DNA from: Oscillibacter ruminantium GH1
GTDB taxonomy: Bacteria; Bacillota; Clostridia; Oscillospirales; Oscillospiraceae
Length of the DNA stretch: 64,000 bases
NCBI RefSeq assembly: GCF_000307265.1
Contig: NZ_DF158898.1
Location: 102,196 to 166,195, forward strand
Reading direction: 5' to 3'
The notes below the pieces were generated by a model. That model made no database searches and was not told the origin of the DNA. It saw only the letters and a program-made list of their open reading frames with translations. How positions within the stretch are numbered: the first letter of the stretch is position 1; the number at the start of each line of letters is the position of its first letter. This document shows positions 17,804-25,770 of this stretch, piece after piece. The translations under genes were made by a program, and so were the position numbers.

Positions 17804-19066
17804 GTGCAGCGCCCGTTGGCAGATGAAATACGGCCCAGAACACTGGACGAGGTGGTGGGGCAGACCCATCTTCTGGCCCCCGGCGCGGTGCTTCGCCGCC
17901 TGATCGAGAGCGGAACCTCCACCAATATGGTGTTTTATGGACCCTCCGGCACCGGAAAGACCACCGTGGCCAACATCATCGCGGAGAAGACGCAAAAAAC
18001 GCTCTACCGGCTCAACGCCACCACCGCTTCGTTGCAAGACGTGAAGGACATCCTCGCGAATGTGGGCACACTCTTGGCCCCCGGCGGCATTTTGCTGTAT
18101 CTGGATGAGATTCAGTATTTCAACAAAAAGCAGCAGCAAAGCCTTCTGGAGTTCATGGAGAACGGACAGATTACACTGATCGCCTCCACCACGGAGAACC
18201 CATATTTTTACGTTTACGGCGCACTGCTTTCCCGCAGCACGGTGTTTGAGTTTAAATCTGTGTCCCCCAGAGAGGTTCTGCCCGCTGTGGAGCGGGCGCT
18301 GGAGATTGAAAAGGGAAGGCAGGAGCTGCCTCTTTCGTGGGAAAAGGAAGTGCCGCTGGACATCGCCACCGCCTGCGGCGGCGATGTGCGCAAATCGATC
18401 AACGCCGTGGAACTTCTCTGTCAGGCGGCGCGTCCGGGCAAAAACGGAAAACTAAAGCTGACGCGGAGTGACGCCCAACAGGTGTCCCAGAGCAGTGCCA
18501 TGCGCTATGACCGGGACGGCGACGCCCATTATGACATCCTGTCGGCCCTCCAAAAGTCCATCCGGGGCAGCGACCCGGACGCAGCGGTTCACTATCTGGG
18601 CCGGCTTTTGGAGGCGGGCGATCTGCTGTCCCCCTGCCGGCGGTTGCTGGTGATCGCGGCGGAGGATATCGGCCTTGCCTATCCGCAGGCCATCGTGGTG
18701 ACAAAAGCCTGCGTGGACGCGGCGGTGCAGCTGGGCTTGCCGGAGGCACAGCTCCCACTGGCGGAAGCCGCCATTTTACTGGCCACCGCGCCAAAATCCA
18801 ATTCCGCTCACGACGCGATCAACGCGGCCCGGGCCGATTTAAAAGCGGGGCGCACCGGCGATATTCCCCGCCAGCTTCAAAATGTCCACGCCGACACCAC
18901 AGGTTTTGACAACAAACAGAATTACAAGTATCCCCATAGCTACCCCAACCACTGGGTGGAGCAGCAATATCTTCCGGATGCGCTGAAAAACGCCCGGTAC
19001 TATGAATACGGCGAAAACAAAACGGAACAGGCCGCCAAGCGGTATTGGGACGAGATCAAGAAATAA
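17804..19066 (+). CDS. rarA: Replication-associated recombination protein A (RarA/MgsA), AAA+ ATPase
   Basis: Clamp-loader-like ATPase acting at stalled replication forks with SSB and RecA. The 420 residues match the family. It begins VQRPLADEIRPRTLDEVVGQ, with Walker A GPSGTGKTT and Walker B LYLDEIQYF, where the family more often has DEIHRF. The sensor region is STTENPYFYVYGALLSRS and the C-terminal part includes KSNSAHDAINAARADLKAG. The start is GTG with AGGAGGG seven bases upstream. An ATG at 17784 is out of frame, and earlier in-frame starts lack a ribosome site. The 3' end overlaps the convergent S1-domain gene by 11 bp. Confidence 0.95.
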   Translation: MQRPLADEIRPRTLDEVVGQTHLLAPGAVLRRLIESGTSTNMVFYGPSGTGKTTVANIIAEKTQKTLYRLNATTASLQDVKDILANVGTLLAPGGILLYLDEIQYFNKKQQQSLLEFMENGQITLIASTTENPYFYVYGALLSRSTVFEFKSVSPREVLPAVERALEIEKGRQELPLSWEKEVPLDIATACGGDVRKSINAVELLCQAARPGKNGKLKLTRSDAQQVSQSSAMRYDRDGDAHYDILSALQKSIRGSDPDAAVHYLGRLLEAGDLLSPCRRLLVIAAEDIGLAYPQAIVVTKACVDAAVQLGLPEAQLPLAEAAILLATAPKSNSAHDAINAARADLKAGRTGDIPRQLQNVHADTTGFDNKQNYKYPHSYPNHWVEQQYLPDALKNARYYEYGENKTEQAAKRYWDEIKK

Positions 19067-20018
19067 TGTCTGCGTCCGACCCGGAAATTTCCGAGGCGGT
19101 AAAGTCCGTGACTACCGGCGGCTTTTCATAGCTGGGCGGAGAATAGACCCAGCGCTCCAGCTTTCCGTCCGTGATCTGATAGCGCAGGGGTGCGGGATAG
19201 ATCGGGGGCGGCAGGCGCTGGATAATTTGCAGCTTTACTTTCATATGCTCGGGACGGATCGAGCGGATATAGACCGAGACACGGTCCCCTTCCTTGAGGC
19301 CCTCTTTTAAATCCGCAAGACCTGAGAGGTTGGGCGCCAGTTCCACGAAGGCTCCGTATTCCCGAATCGAACGGACAATGCCCTGTACCGTCTCTCCGGG
19401 AGAGAAATGACTGGCATTTTCCATCCAAGTTCCCAGCAGCTCCCGGTGAGTCATGGTGAAACGACGGTTTTCCCGGTCGATGGACAGTACCGCCGCCAAG
19501 AGTTTCTGACCCGTGCGGAACCGGGCCGCCGGATGAGGAATGCGGGAGACGGAAATGCGCTCGATGGGCAGCATGGCAACGATTCCGCAGCCGATGTCCA
19601 CAAAGGCCCCAAAGGATTCCATGTGGGTGACCCGGCAGGTAAGGAGCATTCCCGGTTCCAGTGTTTCCAGCAGATGATCCAGCGCCTTTTCCTGCACCGC
19701 TCTGCGGGAGAGCAGTGCGTGGGGCGCGCCTTTTTCGTCGGCGGCGAGACTTGTGACGGTGAAGCAAACCGGCTTACCAACCAAGGACAAAAGTGCAATG
19801 TCCCGGCTGGCGCCGCTGATCCAAGGGGAGATCGCTTCCTCGCGGGGAATCAGCCCGTCTATGGGCCCCAGTGAGATATGGAGCGCTCGTGACCCGTCGC
19901 ACCGTTCCACGGGGGCTTCCAGAATCGTCTCTTGTTCCAGAGCGTCCCGCAGCAGAGCGGGGGTCAGGGGGGCGCAGGGGCGCAGGCCCTCCGGCAGGTA
20001 AATTTTATTTTCCGGCAT
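19056..20018 (-). CDS. S1 RNA-binding domain protein (RpsA-like)
   Basis: A 320-residue protein with OB-fold S1 domains. One clear repeat begins at GMLLTCRVTHMESFGAFVD and another at GETVQGIVRSIREYGAFVE. The family resembles short Firmicutes relatives of ribosomal protein S1 that bind mRNA or ribosomes. The N-terminal third (LRDALEQETILEAPV) is a degenerate third domain. The start at 20018 follows GGAGAG at 8 bp. Upstream Met codons give Arg-rich extensions with no ribosome site. It is convergent with rarA. Whether it serves translation initiation, RNA decay or something else is not readable from sequence. Confidence 0.85.
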   Translation of the reverse strand: MPENKIYLPEGLRPCAPLTPALLRDALEQETILEAPVERCDGSRALHISLGPIDGLIPREEAISPWISGASRDIALLSLVGKPVCFTVTSLAADEKGAPHALLSRRAVQEKALDHLLETLEPGMLLTCRVTHMESFGAFVDIGCGIVAMLPIERISVSRIPHPAARFRTGQKLLAAVLSIDRENRRFTMTHRELLGTWMENASHFSPGETVQGIVRSIREYGAFVELAPNLSGLADLKEGLKEGDRVSVYIRSIRPEHMKVKLQIIQRLPPPIYPAPLRYQITDGKLERWVYSPPSYEKPPVVTDFTASEISGSDADIIS

Positions 20019-20113
20019 GGCAACTCTCTCCATCCGCCGCGCAGCGCGGCATTTCATTCAGCATCTGAGCCACTATATGCGATTCCCGGCGCAGGATTGA
20101 CAGGAGGAATTTC

Positions 20114-20308
20114 ATGGACTTGCATCTTTATGATCAGGTGGAACTAAAAAAGCAGCATCCCTGCGGCAGCAAGCGCTGGGAAATTCTGCGGGTGGGCATG
20201 GATATCAAGCTTAAGTGTATGGGCTGCGGGCATGAGTTGATGCTGCCCCGGAGCCGGGCGGAAAAGAGCATCCGCAAAATTTTGACAGAGGAGGAAAAGA
20301 AGCAATGA
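20114..20308 (+). CDS. DUF951 family protein
   Basis: A 64-residue basic protein with the DUF951 pattern: VELKKQHPCGSKRWEILRVG, then IKLKCMGCGHELMLPRS. Three cysteines (CGSK and CMGC) could bind zinc. The function is unknown, and the family is widespread in Firmicutes. AGGAGG lies at good distance before the ATG. Its last codon overlaps the next small ORF by 4 bp, so both are likely co-translated. Confidence 0.93.
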   Translation: MDLHLYDQVELKKQHPCGSKRWEILRVGMDIKLKCMGCGHELMLPRSRAEKSIRKILTEEEKKQ

Positions 20309-20397
20309 ATAAGGGAACGCGCATCGTGGCGGTTGTTATCGTCTGCCTGCTGGTGTTTTCACTGCTGGCGTCTTTGGTGGTGCCGTTTTTGGCATAA
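20305..20397 (+). CDS. Small single-pass membrane protein of 30 residues
   Basis: MNKGTRIVAVVIVCLLV begins one hydrophobic helix spanning nearly the whole peptide and ending VVPFLA. GAGGAAAAG inside the upstream gene serves as the ribosome site, and the start overlaps the DUF951 stop (ATGA). Size and layout (short basic N-terminus plus one helix) recall the Prli42 stressosome-associated miniprotein of Firmicutes, but similarity is only in plan. Another possibility is an unnamed small membrane protein tied to DUF951. Confidence 0.6.
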   Translation: MNKGTRIVAVVIVCLLVFSLLASLVVPFLA

Positions 20398-20479
20398 GCA
20401 CCGTGAATGTTAAATCGCGCAAACCATTGGGGCGCAGTGTGCGCAACCAGTGGTTGACAAGGTTCCAACCGCCGCGTTC

Positions 20480-20508
20480 TTGCAAGATGGGTGAAAAACG
20501 GATATGCT
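20480..20508 (+). promoter_or_regulatory. Putative promoter of the XRE regulator
   Basis: TTGCAA (20480-20485) and TATGCT (20503-20508) with a 17-bp spacer, about 50 bp before the chosen ATG at 20558. Upstream at about 20427-20456 is a hairpin-prone stretch without a T-run. Confidence 0.5.
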
Positions 20509-20557
20509 GACGGCAATCGGCCCCTTAAGGTCAGATGGAAAGTGGGAACCAAAATTG

Positions 20558-21343
20558 ATGTTTTCTGAGAAATTGATGAAACTCCGTCGGCAGGAGGGCA
20601 TGAGTCAGGAACAGCTGGCTGATCGGATGGATGTGACGCGGCAGTCTGTCAGCAAGTGGGAGTCCGGCTCGGCGATGCCGGAGCTTGGCAAGCTGACGGC
20701 CCTGTCGGAGCTGTTCGGCGTGAGTTTGGACTATCTGGTGAAAGATTACATAGAGGAACCGGAAATGGCCAAGCCTGCGCTGGACAAAGATACCGCCGCG
20801 CGTCTGGAGGAAAAGGTGGACGCACTGGCAAACCGGAACCGTATTTACAGCTTCACCAGCCGCCGGAAAATTTTCGGCCTGCCGCTGGTATCCGTCCGTT
20901 TCGGACATGACCGCCATCCCTGCCGGGAGAACACGGCGGTGGGTGTGATTGCCATCGGCAATTTTTCGCTGGGTGTCGTCAGCATCGGCCTGATCTCCGC
21001 CGGATTGCTGCCGATTGGGATGATTGCACTGGGTGGAGTCGCGTTTGGAATGATTTCCATCGGTGTGGTGGCCTTTGGCGCGGTAGCGGTGGGCTATCTG
21101 GCGGTGGGCGCGTCCGCATTGGGCGTTTATGCGGTGGGCGCGGCGGCGCAAGGCTCCCGCGTGGCAGTGGGCGCTGCCGCATCGGCTTCTACTGCCGTGG
21201 GGCTGGAGGCTAAGGGCGGCCGGATGCTGACAAACCCCGCCGTGACTGCGGCACAGGTTTTGGAATTTTTGAAGCCGGAGCTTGCCGCCATGTGGGCTCC
21301 GGTGCGGAGGCTGATGACGTTCCTCATTAACTGGATTTTCTAA
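20558..21343 (+). CDS. XRE-family regulator fused to a period-5 glycine repeat domain
   Basis: Residues 1-65 are a classic XRE helix-turn-helix (LMKLRRQEGMSQEQLADRM, then VTRQSVSKWESG). A linker follows (66-126). Residues 127-199 are then built of hydrophobic pentads with the pattern Ala/Ser-hydrophobic-Gly-x-x and glycines exactly every five residues from 129 to 199. The C-terminal part (200-261) is a looser Ala-rich stretch and an amphipathic tail ending FLINWIF. The repeat has no charges, unlike classic pentapeptide-repeat proteins. It could be a membrane-embedded or oligomerising coil. The ATG at 20558 has only a weak upstream purine run, so the start is moderately sure. The target is unknown. 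Confidence 0.8.
   Translation: MFSEKLMKLRRQEGMSQEQLADRMDVTRQSVSKWESGSAMPELGKLTALSELFGVSLDYLVKDYIEEPEMAKPALDKDTAARLEEKVDALANRNRIYSFTSRRKIFGLPLVSVRFGHDRHPCRENTAVGVIAIGNFSLGVVSIGLISAGLLPIGMIALGGVAFGMISIGVVAFGAVAVGYLAVGASALGVYAVGAAAQGSRVAVGAAASASTAVGLEAKGGRMLTNPAVTAAQVLEFLKPELAAMWAPVRRLMTFLINWIF
20936..21154 (+). repeat. Coding repeat: fifteen Gly residues at strict five-residue spacing
   Basis: Within the regulator, residues 127-199 repeat the 15-nt unit encoding [A/S/P]-hydrophobic-G-x-x. Codon use varies between units, so the repeat is conserved at protein level and is not a recent DNA duplication. Confidence 0.9.
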
Positions 21344-21387
21344 AACGTGTTGGCGTGGAATTCCGGAGTTTTCTCCGCAAAATGCCA

Positions 21388-21415
21388 TTGACATTGTGCA
21401 AAAATGTGCTAAAAT
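21388..21415 (+). promoter_or_regulatory. Promoter of the T-box-alaS unit
   Basis: TTGACA (21388-21393) and TAAAAT (21410-21415) with a 16-bp spacer. Transcription would begin near 21422, at the 5' edge of the T-box leader. Confidence 0.85.
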
Positions 21416-21421
21416 AGCAAA

Positions 21422-21655
21422 GTAATCTGAAAAATGCCACGATGGAGCCAGCTTTGCGCACAGGCCGAAGCGAGAGGGGGACGGTGAAAGCCCCTTGACC
21501 GACGACGAAAAGCAGCCACTCCTGAGCATCCCGTGTTGAGCGGGGCGGTTCATCCCCGATACAGGATGGCTAAGATGCCCCGCAAGGGGATAATTAGGGT
21601 GGTACCGTGAAGCATCGCTTCGCCCCTATACCGGGGCGGGGCGTTTTCTTTTTGT
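21422..21655 (+). promoter_or_regulatory. T-box riboswitch (Ala) controlling alaS
   Basis: The leader contains the T-box core AGGGTGGTACCGTG (21596-21609) and ends with a G+C-rich terminator hairpin and T-run (about 21620-21654). Near the 3' side of stem I, GCC (21515-21517) is followed by A and CTCCTGAGC. This aligns with the specifier-A-UUCUUGAGC arrangement of the Bacillus glyQS T-box, so the specifier codon is read as GCC (Ala). A GGUG loop-type sequence is also present (21483-21486). Uncharged tRNA-Ala would favour the antiterminator and raise alaS expression. Confidence 0.95.
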
Positions 21656-21688
21656 ACCCGGAATTTGAGAAAGACGGAGGAAAACAAT

Positions 21689-24340
21689 ATGTCACATCCG
21701 GTTTATGGGCTGAACGAACTGCGGGAGATGTTCCTCAGCTACTTTGAGAGCAAAGGGCACCTGCGCCTGCCCAGCTTTTCCCTGATCCCTCACAACGACG
21801 CAAGCCTCTTGCTCATCAACAGCGGCATGGCTCCCATGAAGACCTGGTTTACGCGGGAGGAGGAGCCTCCCCGCAACCGCGTGTGTACCTGCCAAAAGTG
21901 CATCCGCACCGGCGATATTGAGAACATCGGCAAGACTGCCCGCCACGGCACCTATTTTGAGATGCTGGGCAATTTCTCCTTTGGCGACTATTTTAAAAAG
22001 GACGCCATCCCCATGAGTTGGGAGTTTTTGACCAAGGTGGTGGGTCTGGAGCCGGATCGGCTCTATCCCTCGATCTATGTGGACGACGACGAGGCCTTTG
22101 AGATTTGGAACAAGGACATGGGCATCCCTGCCGAGCGCATTTTCCGCTTCGGCAAGGCGGACAACTTCTGGGAGCACGGCCCCGGGCCTTGCGGTCCCTG
22201 CTCTGAAATTTATTACGACCGGGGCGAAAAATACGGCTGCGGCAAGCCGGACTGCACCGTGGGCTGCGAGTGCGACCGGTATATCGAAATCTGGAACAAT
22301 GTCTTCTCTCAATTTGTCAACGACGGCGAGGGCCACTACGAAGAGATGCAGAATAAGAATATCGACACCGGAATGGGTCTGGAGCGTTTGGCGGTGGTCA
22401 GTCAGGACGTTGCGTCGCTGTTCGACGTGGATACCGTCATGCACATCACCAACAAGGTGAGCGAGATCACCGGGGCACATTATGCCGAAAGTGCCAAGAC
22501 CGACGTGAGTCTGCGGGTCATCACCGACCACATCCGCTCCGCCGTTATGATGATTTGCGACGGCGTGCTGCCTTCCAACGAGGGACGGGGCTATGTGCTG
22601 CGCCGCCTTCTGCGCCGCGCCGCGCGGCATGGAAAGCTGCTGAGTATGGACGAGCCCTTCCTCTATACCGTGGTTGCCACCGTGGTGGAAGTGAACAAGG
22701 TTGCTTATCCCGATCTGGTGGAAAAGGAAGCCTATATCACCAAGGTCGTCCGGACAGAGGAGGAGAACTTCCTGAAGACGCTGGACGCGGGCATGAAAAT
22801 TTACACGGATCTGCTGGCGGCGCACAAGGAAAAGCAGGAGACGGTGTTCTCCGGCGCGGATGCGTTTAAGCTCTACGACACCTATGGGTTCCCCATCGAC
22901 CTGACGGCGGAAATGCTGGAAGAAGAGGGCATGACCGTGGACAAGGCCGGGTTCGACGAGCTGATGGAACAGCAGCGCACCCGGGCCAGAAAGGCCAGAG
23001 AGGCGCTGGGAGACGTGGCTTGGGCCGGAATCGACTTGGGGCTGGACGCCACGCCCACCGCGTTTACCGGCTATGACCACGACACAGACAGCGGCAAGGT
23101 ACTGGCCATCGTGGCGGACGAAGAGCTGCGGGACGCTATGGTGAAGGGTGCCGAGGGCGTGATCGTGCTGGACAAAACGCCGTTTTACGCCGAGATGGGC
23201 GGTCAGGTGGCCGACCATGGCACAATCTCTCTGGGCGACGCGGTGTTTACCGTTACCAACGTCCAAAAGGACAAGGCGGGCAAGTTCCTGCACCACGGTG
23301 TGATGGAGTCCGGCGAGCTGAAGGTGGGCGACACCATCACCGCCGCCATCGACCGGGAGCGCCGTCAGGCGGTTCGCCGCGCGCACAGCGCCACCCATCT
23401 GCTGGATGCGGCGCTGCAAAAGGTGCTGGGTGACCATGTCCATCAGGCCGGTTCTTTGGTGGAGCCGGACCGTCTGCGGTTCGATTTCACTCACTTTTCC
23501 GCCATCACACCGGAGGAGCTTACCAAAATCGACCGGTTGGTGAACGATGAAATTTTGGCGGGTATGCCGGTTGAAACCCGCGAGATGCCCATTGAGGAAG
23601 CAAAGAAACTGGGCGCTACCGCTATTTTTGGCGAGAAGTACGGCAAGACCGTCCGCGTCGTCTCCATGGGAGAGGGAGAGGAGCTTGCCTCCTTGGAGTT
23701 CTGCGGCGGTACGCATTTGGACAATACCGCCAAGGTCGGCCCCTTCCGCATTAAATCCGAGGCCAGCGTAGCTTCCGGCGTGCGCCGCATCGAAGCAACC
23801 GTGGGCAGAGCGTCTCTGGAGGTGATGAACCGAAATCAGGAGATGCTGTTCCATGTGGCGGAGATGATGAAGACCAATCCCGGCGAGCTGGCGGGCAAGG
23901 CGGAGCAGATGATGAACGAGATGCGGGATCTGCGCCATTCTCTGGAGAAGTTCCAGGCGCAGGCGTCTCTGGGACAGGCACAGCAGTTCTTGATGTCCGC
24001 CAAGGCGGTGGGCGGCTTGAAGGTGCTGACCAACGTTCGCCCCGGCGCGGATGCAAACGCACTGCGCCAGATGGGCGACTTCCTGCGGGATAAGGAGCCG
24101 GGTGTTGTGGCGGTTTTGGCCGCTACCGGCGAGGATAAAATCACCTTCTTGGCCGTGTGCGGCAAGGAGGCTGTGGCGAAGGGCGTCAAGGCCGGGGATC
24201 TGGTGAAGCTGGTTTCCGGAATCGCGGGCGGCTCCGGCGGCGGCAAGCCCGATTCTGCCATGGGCGGCGGCAAAGACCTGCTGAAGCTGGACGATGCGCT
24301 GGCCGCGGTGGACGATTTCGTGGCGGGAAAGCTGAAATAA
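21689..24340 (+). CDS. alaS: Alanyl-tRNA synthetase
   Basis: Charges tRNA-Ala and edits mis-charged Ser/Gly. The 883 residues are full length. It has the class II catalytic domain (LNSGMAPMK-like region LINSGMAPMKTWF and NIGKTARHGTYFEMLGNFSF), a tRNA-recognition domain, the editing domain with HSATHLL and CGGTHL metal-binding residues, and the C-terminal C-Ala domain with the Gly-rich GGSGGGKPDSAMGGGKD. The ATG at 21689 follows CGGAGGA. An earlier TTG-type start eight codons upstream would overlap that site. It is preceded by its T-box. Confidence 0.98.
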   Translation: MSHPVYGLNELREMFLSYFESKGHLRLPSFSLIPHNDASLLLINSGMAPMKTWFTREEEPPRNRVCTCQKCIRTGDIENIGKTARHGTYFEMLGNFSFGDYFKKDAIPMSWEFLTKVVGLEPDRLYPSIYVDDDEAFEIWNKDMGIPAERIFRFGKADNFWEHGPGPCGPCSEIYYDRGEKYGCGKPDCTVGCECDRYIEIWNNVFSQFVNDGEGHYEEMQNKNIDTGMGLERLAVVSQDVASLFDVDTVMHITNKVSEITGAHYAESAKTDVSLRVITDHIRSAVMMICDGVLPSNEGRGYVLRRLLRRAARHGKLLSMDEPFLYTVVATVVEVNKVAYPDLVEKEAYITKVVRTEEENFLKTLDAGMKIYTDLLAAHKEKQETVFSGADAFKLYDTYGFPIDLTAEMLEEEGMTVDKAGFDELMEQQRTRARKAREALGDVAWAGIDLGLDATPTAFTGYDHDTDSGKVLAIVADEELRDAMVKGAEGVIVLDKTPFYAEMGGQVADHGTISLGDAVFTVTNVQKDKAGKFLHHGVMESGELKVGDTITAAIDRERRQAVRRAHSATHLLDAALQKVLGDHVHQAGSLVEPDRLRFDFTHFSAITPEELTKIDRLVNDEILAGMPVETREMPIEEAKKLGATAIFGEKYGKTVRVVSMGEGEELASLEFCGGTHLDNTAKVGPFRIKSEASVASGVRRIEATVGRASLEVMNRNQEMLFHVAEMMKTNPGELAGKAEQMMNEMRDLRHSLEKFQAQASLGQAQQFLMSAKAVGGLKVLTNVRPGADANALRQMGDFLRDKEPGVVAVLAATGEDKITFLAVCGKEAVAKGVKAGDLVKLVSGIAGGSGGGKPDSAMGGGKDLLKLDDALAAVDDFVAGKLK

Positions 24341-24407
24341 GCTGCCTAAGGGAGGCCTATCGAGGGGACTCCACAAAAAATCTTTATGACAGAGAGACTG
24401 AGTTGCT

Positions 24408-24581
24408 ATGCTGCCGAAGGACCCTGTGATTTTACTGAGCGTGGTAAATACAAAGCTGCGGGATTTCTATTCCGATCTGGACGATCTCTGCGCCGGGGAA
24501 GACGCCAATCAAACGGCACTCCTTGAGACGCTGGCCGATCTGAATTACCGCTATGACGCCGCGCACAATCAATTTGTCTGA
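24408..24581 (+). CDS. DUF4250 family protein
   Basis: A 57-residue acidic protein: MLPKDPVILLSVVNTKLRD at the start and YRYDAAHNQFV at the end, both hallmarks of the DUF4250 family of Firmicutes. The function is unknown. It lies 67 bp after alaS in the same direction, probably on the same transcript. The ribosome site is weak (GAGAGA). Confidence 0.85.
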   Translation: MLPKDPVILLSVVNTKLRDFYSDLDDLCAGEDANQTALLETLADLNYRYDAAHNQFV

Positions 24582-24621
24582 ACCCCATGTATTCAGAAAT
24601 TTTTTAAGGAGGGAAGTACTG

Positions 24622-24960
24622 ATGTCTGATTGCCTATTCTGCAAAATTATTGCGGGCGAAATCCCCAGCGATAAGGTCTATGAAGACGAACTTTGCTATG
24701 CGTTCAATGACATTGCGCCGCAGGCACCGTCCCATTTCCTGGTGATTCCCAAGGCGCACATTGGCTCTGTATCCGAAATTGACGGAAGCAACAGCGGCCT
24801 CGTAGCCCATATTTTCGAGGTCATTGCCAAAATTACTGCTGAAAAGGGGATTGAGAGCTATCGCGTAGTCTCCAACATCGGAGAGCAGGCGGGCCAAAGT
24901 GTGCATCATCTCCACTTTCATGTGCTCAGCGGCCGGGATATGACTTGGCCTCCGGGCTGA
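24622..24960 (+). CDS. HIT family protein (HinT-type purine nucleoside phosphoramidase)
   Basis: Small cytoplasmic nucleotide hydrolase that typically cleaves AMP-lysine or AMP-phosphoramidates. The 112 residues include CLFCKIIAGEIPS at the N-terminus, the FNDIAPQAPSHFLVIPK strand-turn, and the histidine triad HHLHFHVL near the C-terminus. The tail DMTWPPG is typical. The ATG follows AAGGAGGG. Upstream in-frame codons are not needed. The physiological substrate is unknown. Confidence 0.95.
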   Translation: MSDCLFCKIIAGEIPSDKVYEDELCYAFNDIAPQAPSHFLVIPKAHIGSVSEIDGSNSGLVAHIFEVIAKITAEKGIESYRVVSNIGEQAGQSVHHLHFHVLSGRDMTWPPG

Positions 24961-25039
24961 TCGGCATCGTAAAGTCTGCTGCACTCCGTTTCCGCCTAAG
25001 GGCGAAAACTGCGCTTCGCATTCTTGCGCCGCCTCCTTT

Positions 25040-25066
25040 GCGTAAAATTCTGGTGGAATTTTACGC
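25040..25066. repeat. Perfect 11-bp hairpin in a repeat-like spacer
   Basis: GCGTAAAATTC (25040-25050) and GAATTTTACGC (25056-25066) with loop TGGTG. The surrounding 24961-25131 contains two diverged copies, on the minus strand, of a unit with TTTTCGCC and GCAGCGGACTTT-like ends. It looks like an intergenic repetitive element and no gene fits. No terminator T-run is present. Confidence 0.5.
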
Positions 25067-25131
25067 GAGACAAGACGGGGAACGCGGCAAAGTCCGCTGC
25101 GCTCTTGCCTTTGGCGAAAATCGATGCGTAT

Positions 25132-25173
25132 AAAACGACCGGCTGCGGGAAATTTCCCGCAGCCGGTCGTTTT
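25132..25173. terminator. Bidirectional terminator, perfect 21-bp palindrome
   Basis: The arms 25132-25152 and 25153-25173 are perfectly complementary (AAAACGACCGGCTGCGGGAAA and its complement, shown here by position). A-runs and T-runs at the ends give terminators in both directions. It separates the plus-strand HIT gene from the minus-strand thioesterase gene. Confidence 0.9.
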
Positions 25174-25190
25174 TTCGGACGGACTGCTGT

Positions 25191-25586
25191 TCAGCCCTCC
25201 AGCTTGGCGTTGCATTTGGAGAGAAAGCGCTCGTTGTTGATGATGGCACGGGTGTGGACACCCTGCCCAATGGGGCCTTTTTCGTCCCATGCCTTCACCT
25301 TGAAGTCTACCATTTTGCCGTTTTCGGAAACGGCGGTGATCTCCGCCTCGGCCCAGACCTTCATTCCAACGGGGGTGGGGGCGTCGTGGCTCACGTCCAT
25401 GTGAACGCCCACGCTGCCCTTTCCCTCTTCCAGACCTGCCTGCAGGCAGGTGAGGGCGGCGTTTTCCATCATGGCGATCATAAACGGTGTGCCGAATACC
25501 GCCAAAGCACCGGAACCGGCCACTGCGGCGGTCAGCTGATCCGTGACGACCTGCTCCACCTGACATTTTGCTCCAATTATTATCAT
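25191..25586 (-). CDS. Hotdog-fold thioesterase, FlK-like
   Basis: A 131-residue single hotdog domain. Thr33 in FGTPFM, Glu41 in MMENAA and His67 in DVSHDAP have the same spacing (8 and 34) as Thr42/Glu50/His76, the catalytic residues of fluoroacetyl-CoA thioesterase FlK. The region GVHMDVSHDAPTPVGM also fits. It probably hydrolyses a short acyl-CoA. Fluoroacetyl-CoA itself is unlikely in this setting, and many anaerobes carry such proteins with unknown substrates. AAAGGAG precedes the ATG at good distance. It stands alone between the palindromic terminator and the pot operon. Confidence 0.88.
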   Translation of the reverse strand: MIIIGAKCQVEQVVTDQLTAAVAGSGALAVFGTPFMIAMMENAALTCLQAGLEEGKGSVGVHMDVSHDAPTPVGMKVWAEAEITAVSENGKMVDFKVKAWDEKGPIGQGVHTRAIINNERFLSKCNAKLEG

Positions 25587-25770
25587 ATGCGATTGCTCCT
25601 TTACCTTTTGATTGATCGTGTACTATTATACTGAAAACAGCTCTGCCGTACAAGGGGTAAAAGCTATGAAAATCCAAGGCATGACCGATTACCGTTTGTG
25701 GCGGTCGGATTGAAAAGAGAAGCGGTGGGAAATCAAAATTGATTTCCCACCGCTTATGTTCTGCGTTTGC

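Noticed and set aside
20420..20456. Hairpin after the 30-residue membrane protein as a terminator
   Set aside because: The stem pairs well but no U-run follows, so termination is not supported.
21342..21351. A third AAAACGTGTT, identical to the core of the putative LacI operator
   Set aside because: It lies at the end of the XRE gene, lacks the outer symmetric bases and has no sugar gene nearby. It only shows that the core can occur by chance.
21692..24376. An 894-codon open frame on the minus strand opposite alaS, and similar long frames opposite murB (36751-38535) and other genes
   Set aside because: They mirror strong coding genes in G+C-rich DNA, have no ribosome sites and give His/Gly/Leu-rich products without recognisable domains.
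24634..25677. A 347-codon minus-strand frame through the HIT gene, repeat spacer and thioesterase region
   Set aside because: It crosses a perfect terminator palindrome and two supported genes in other frames.
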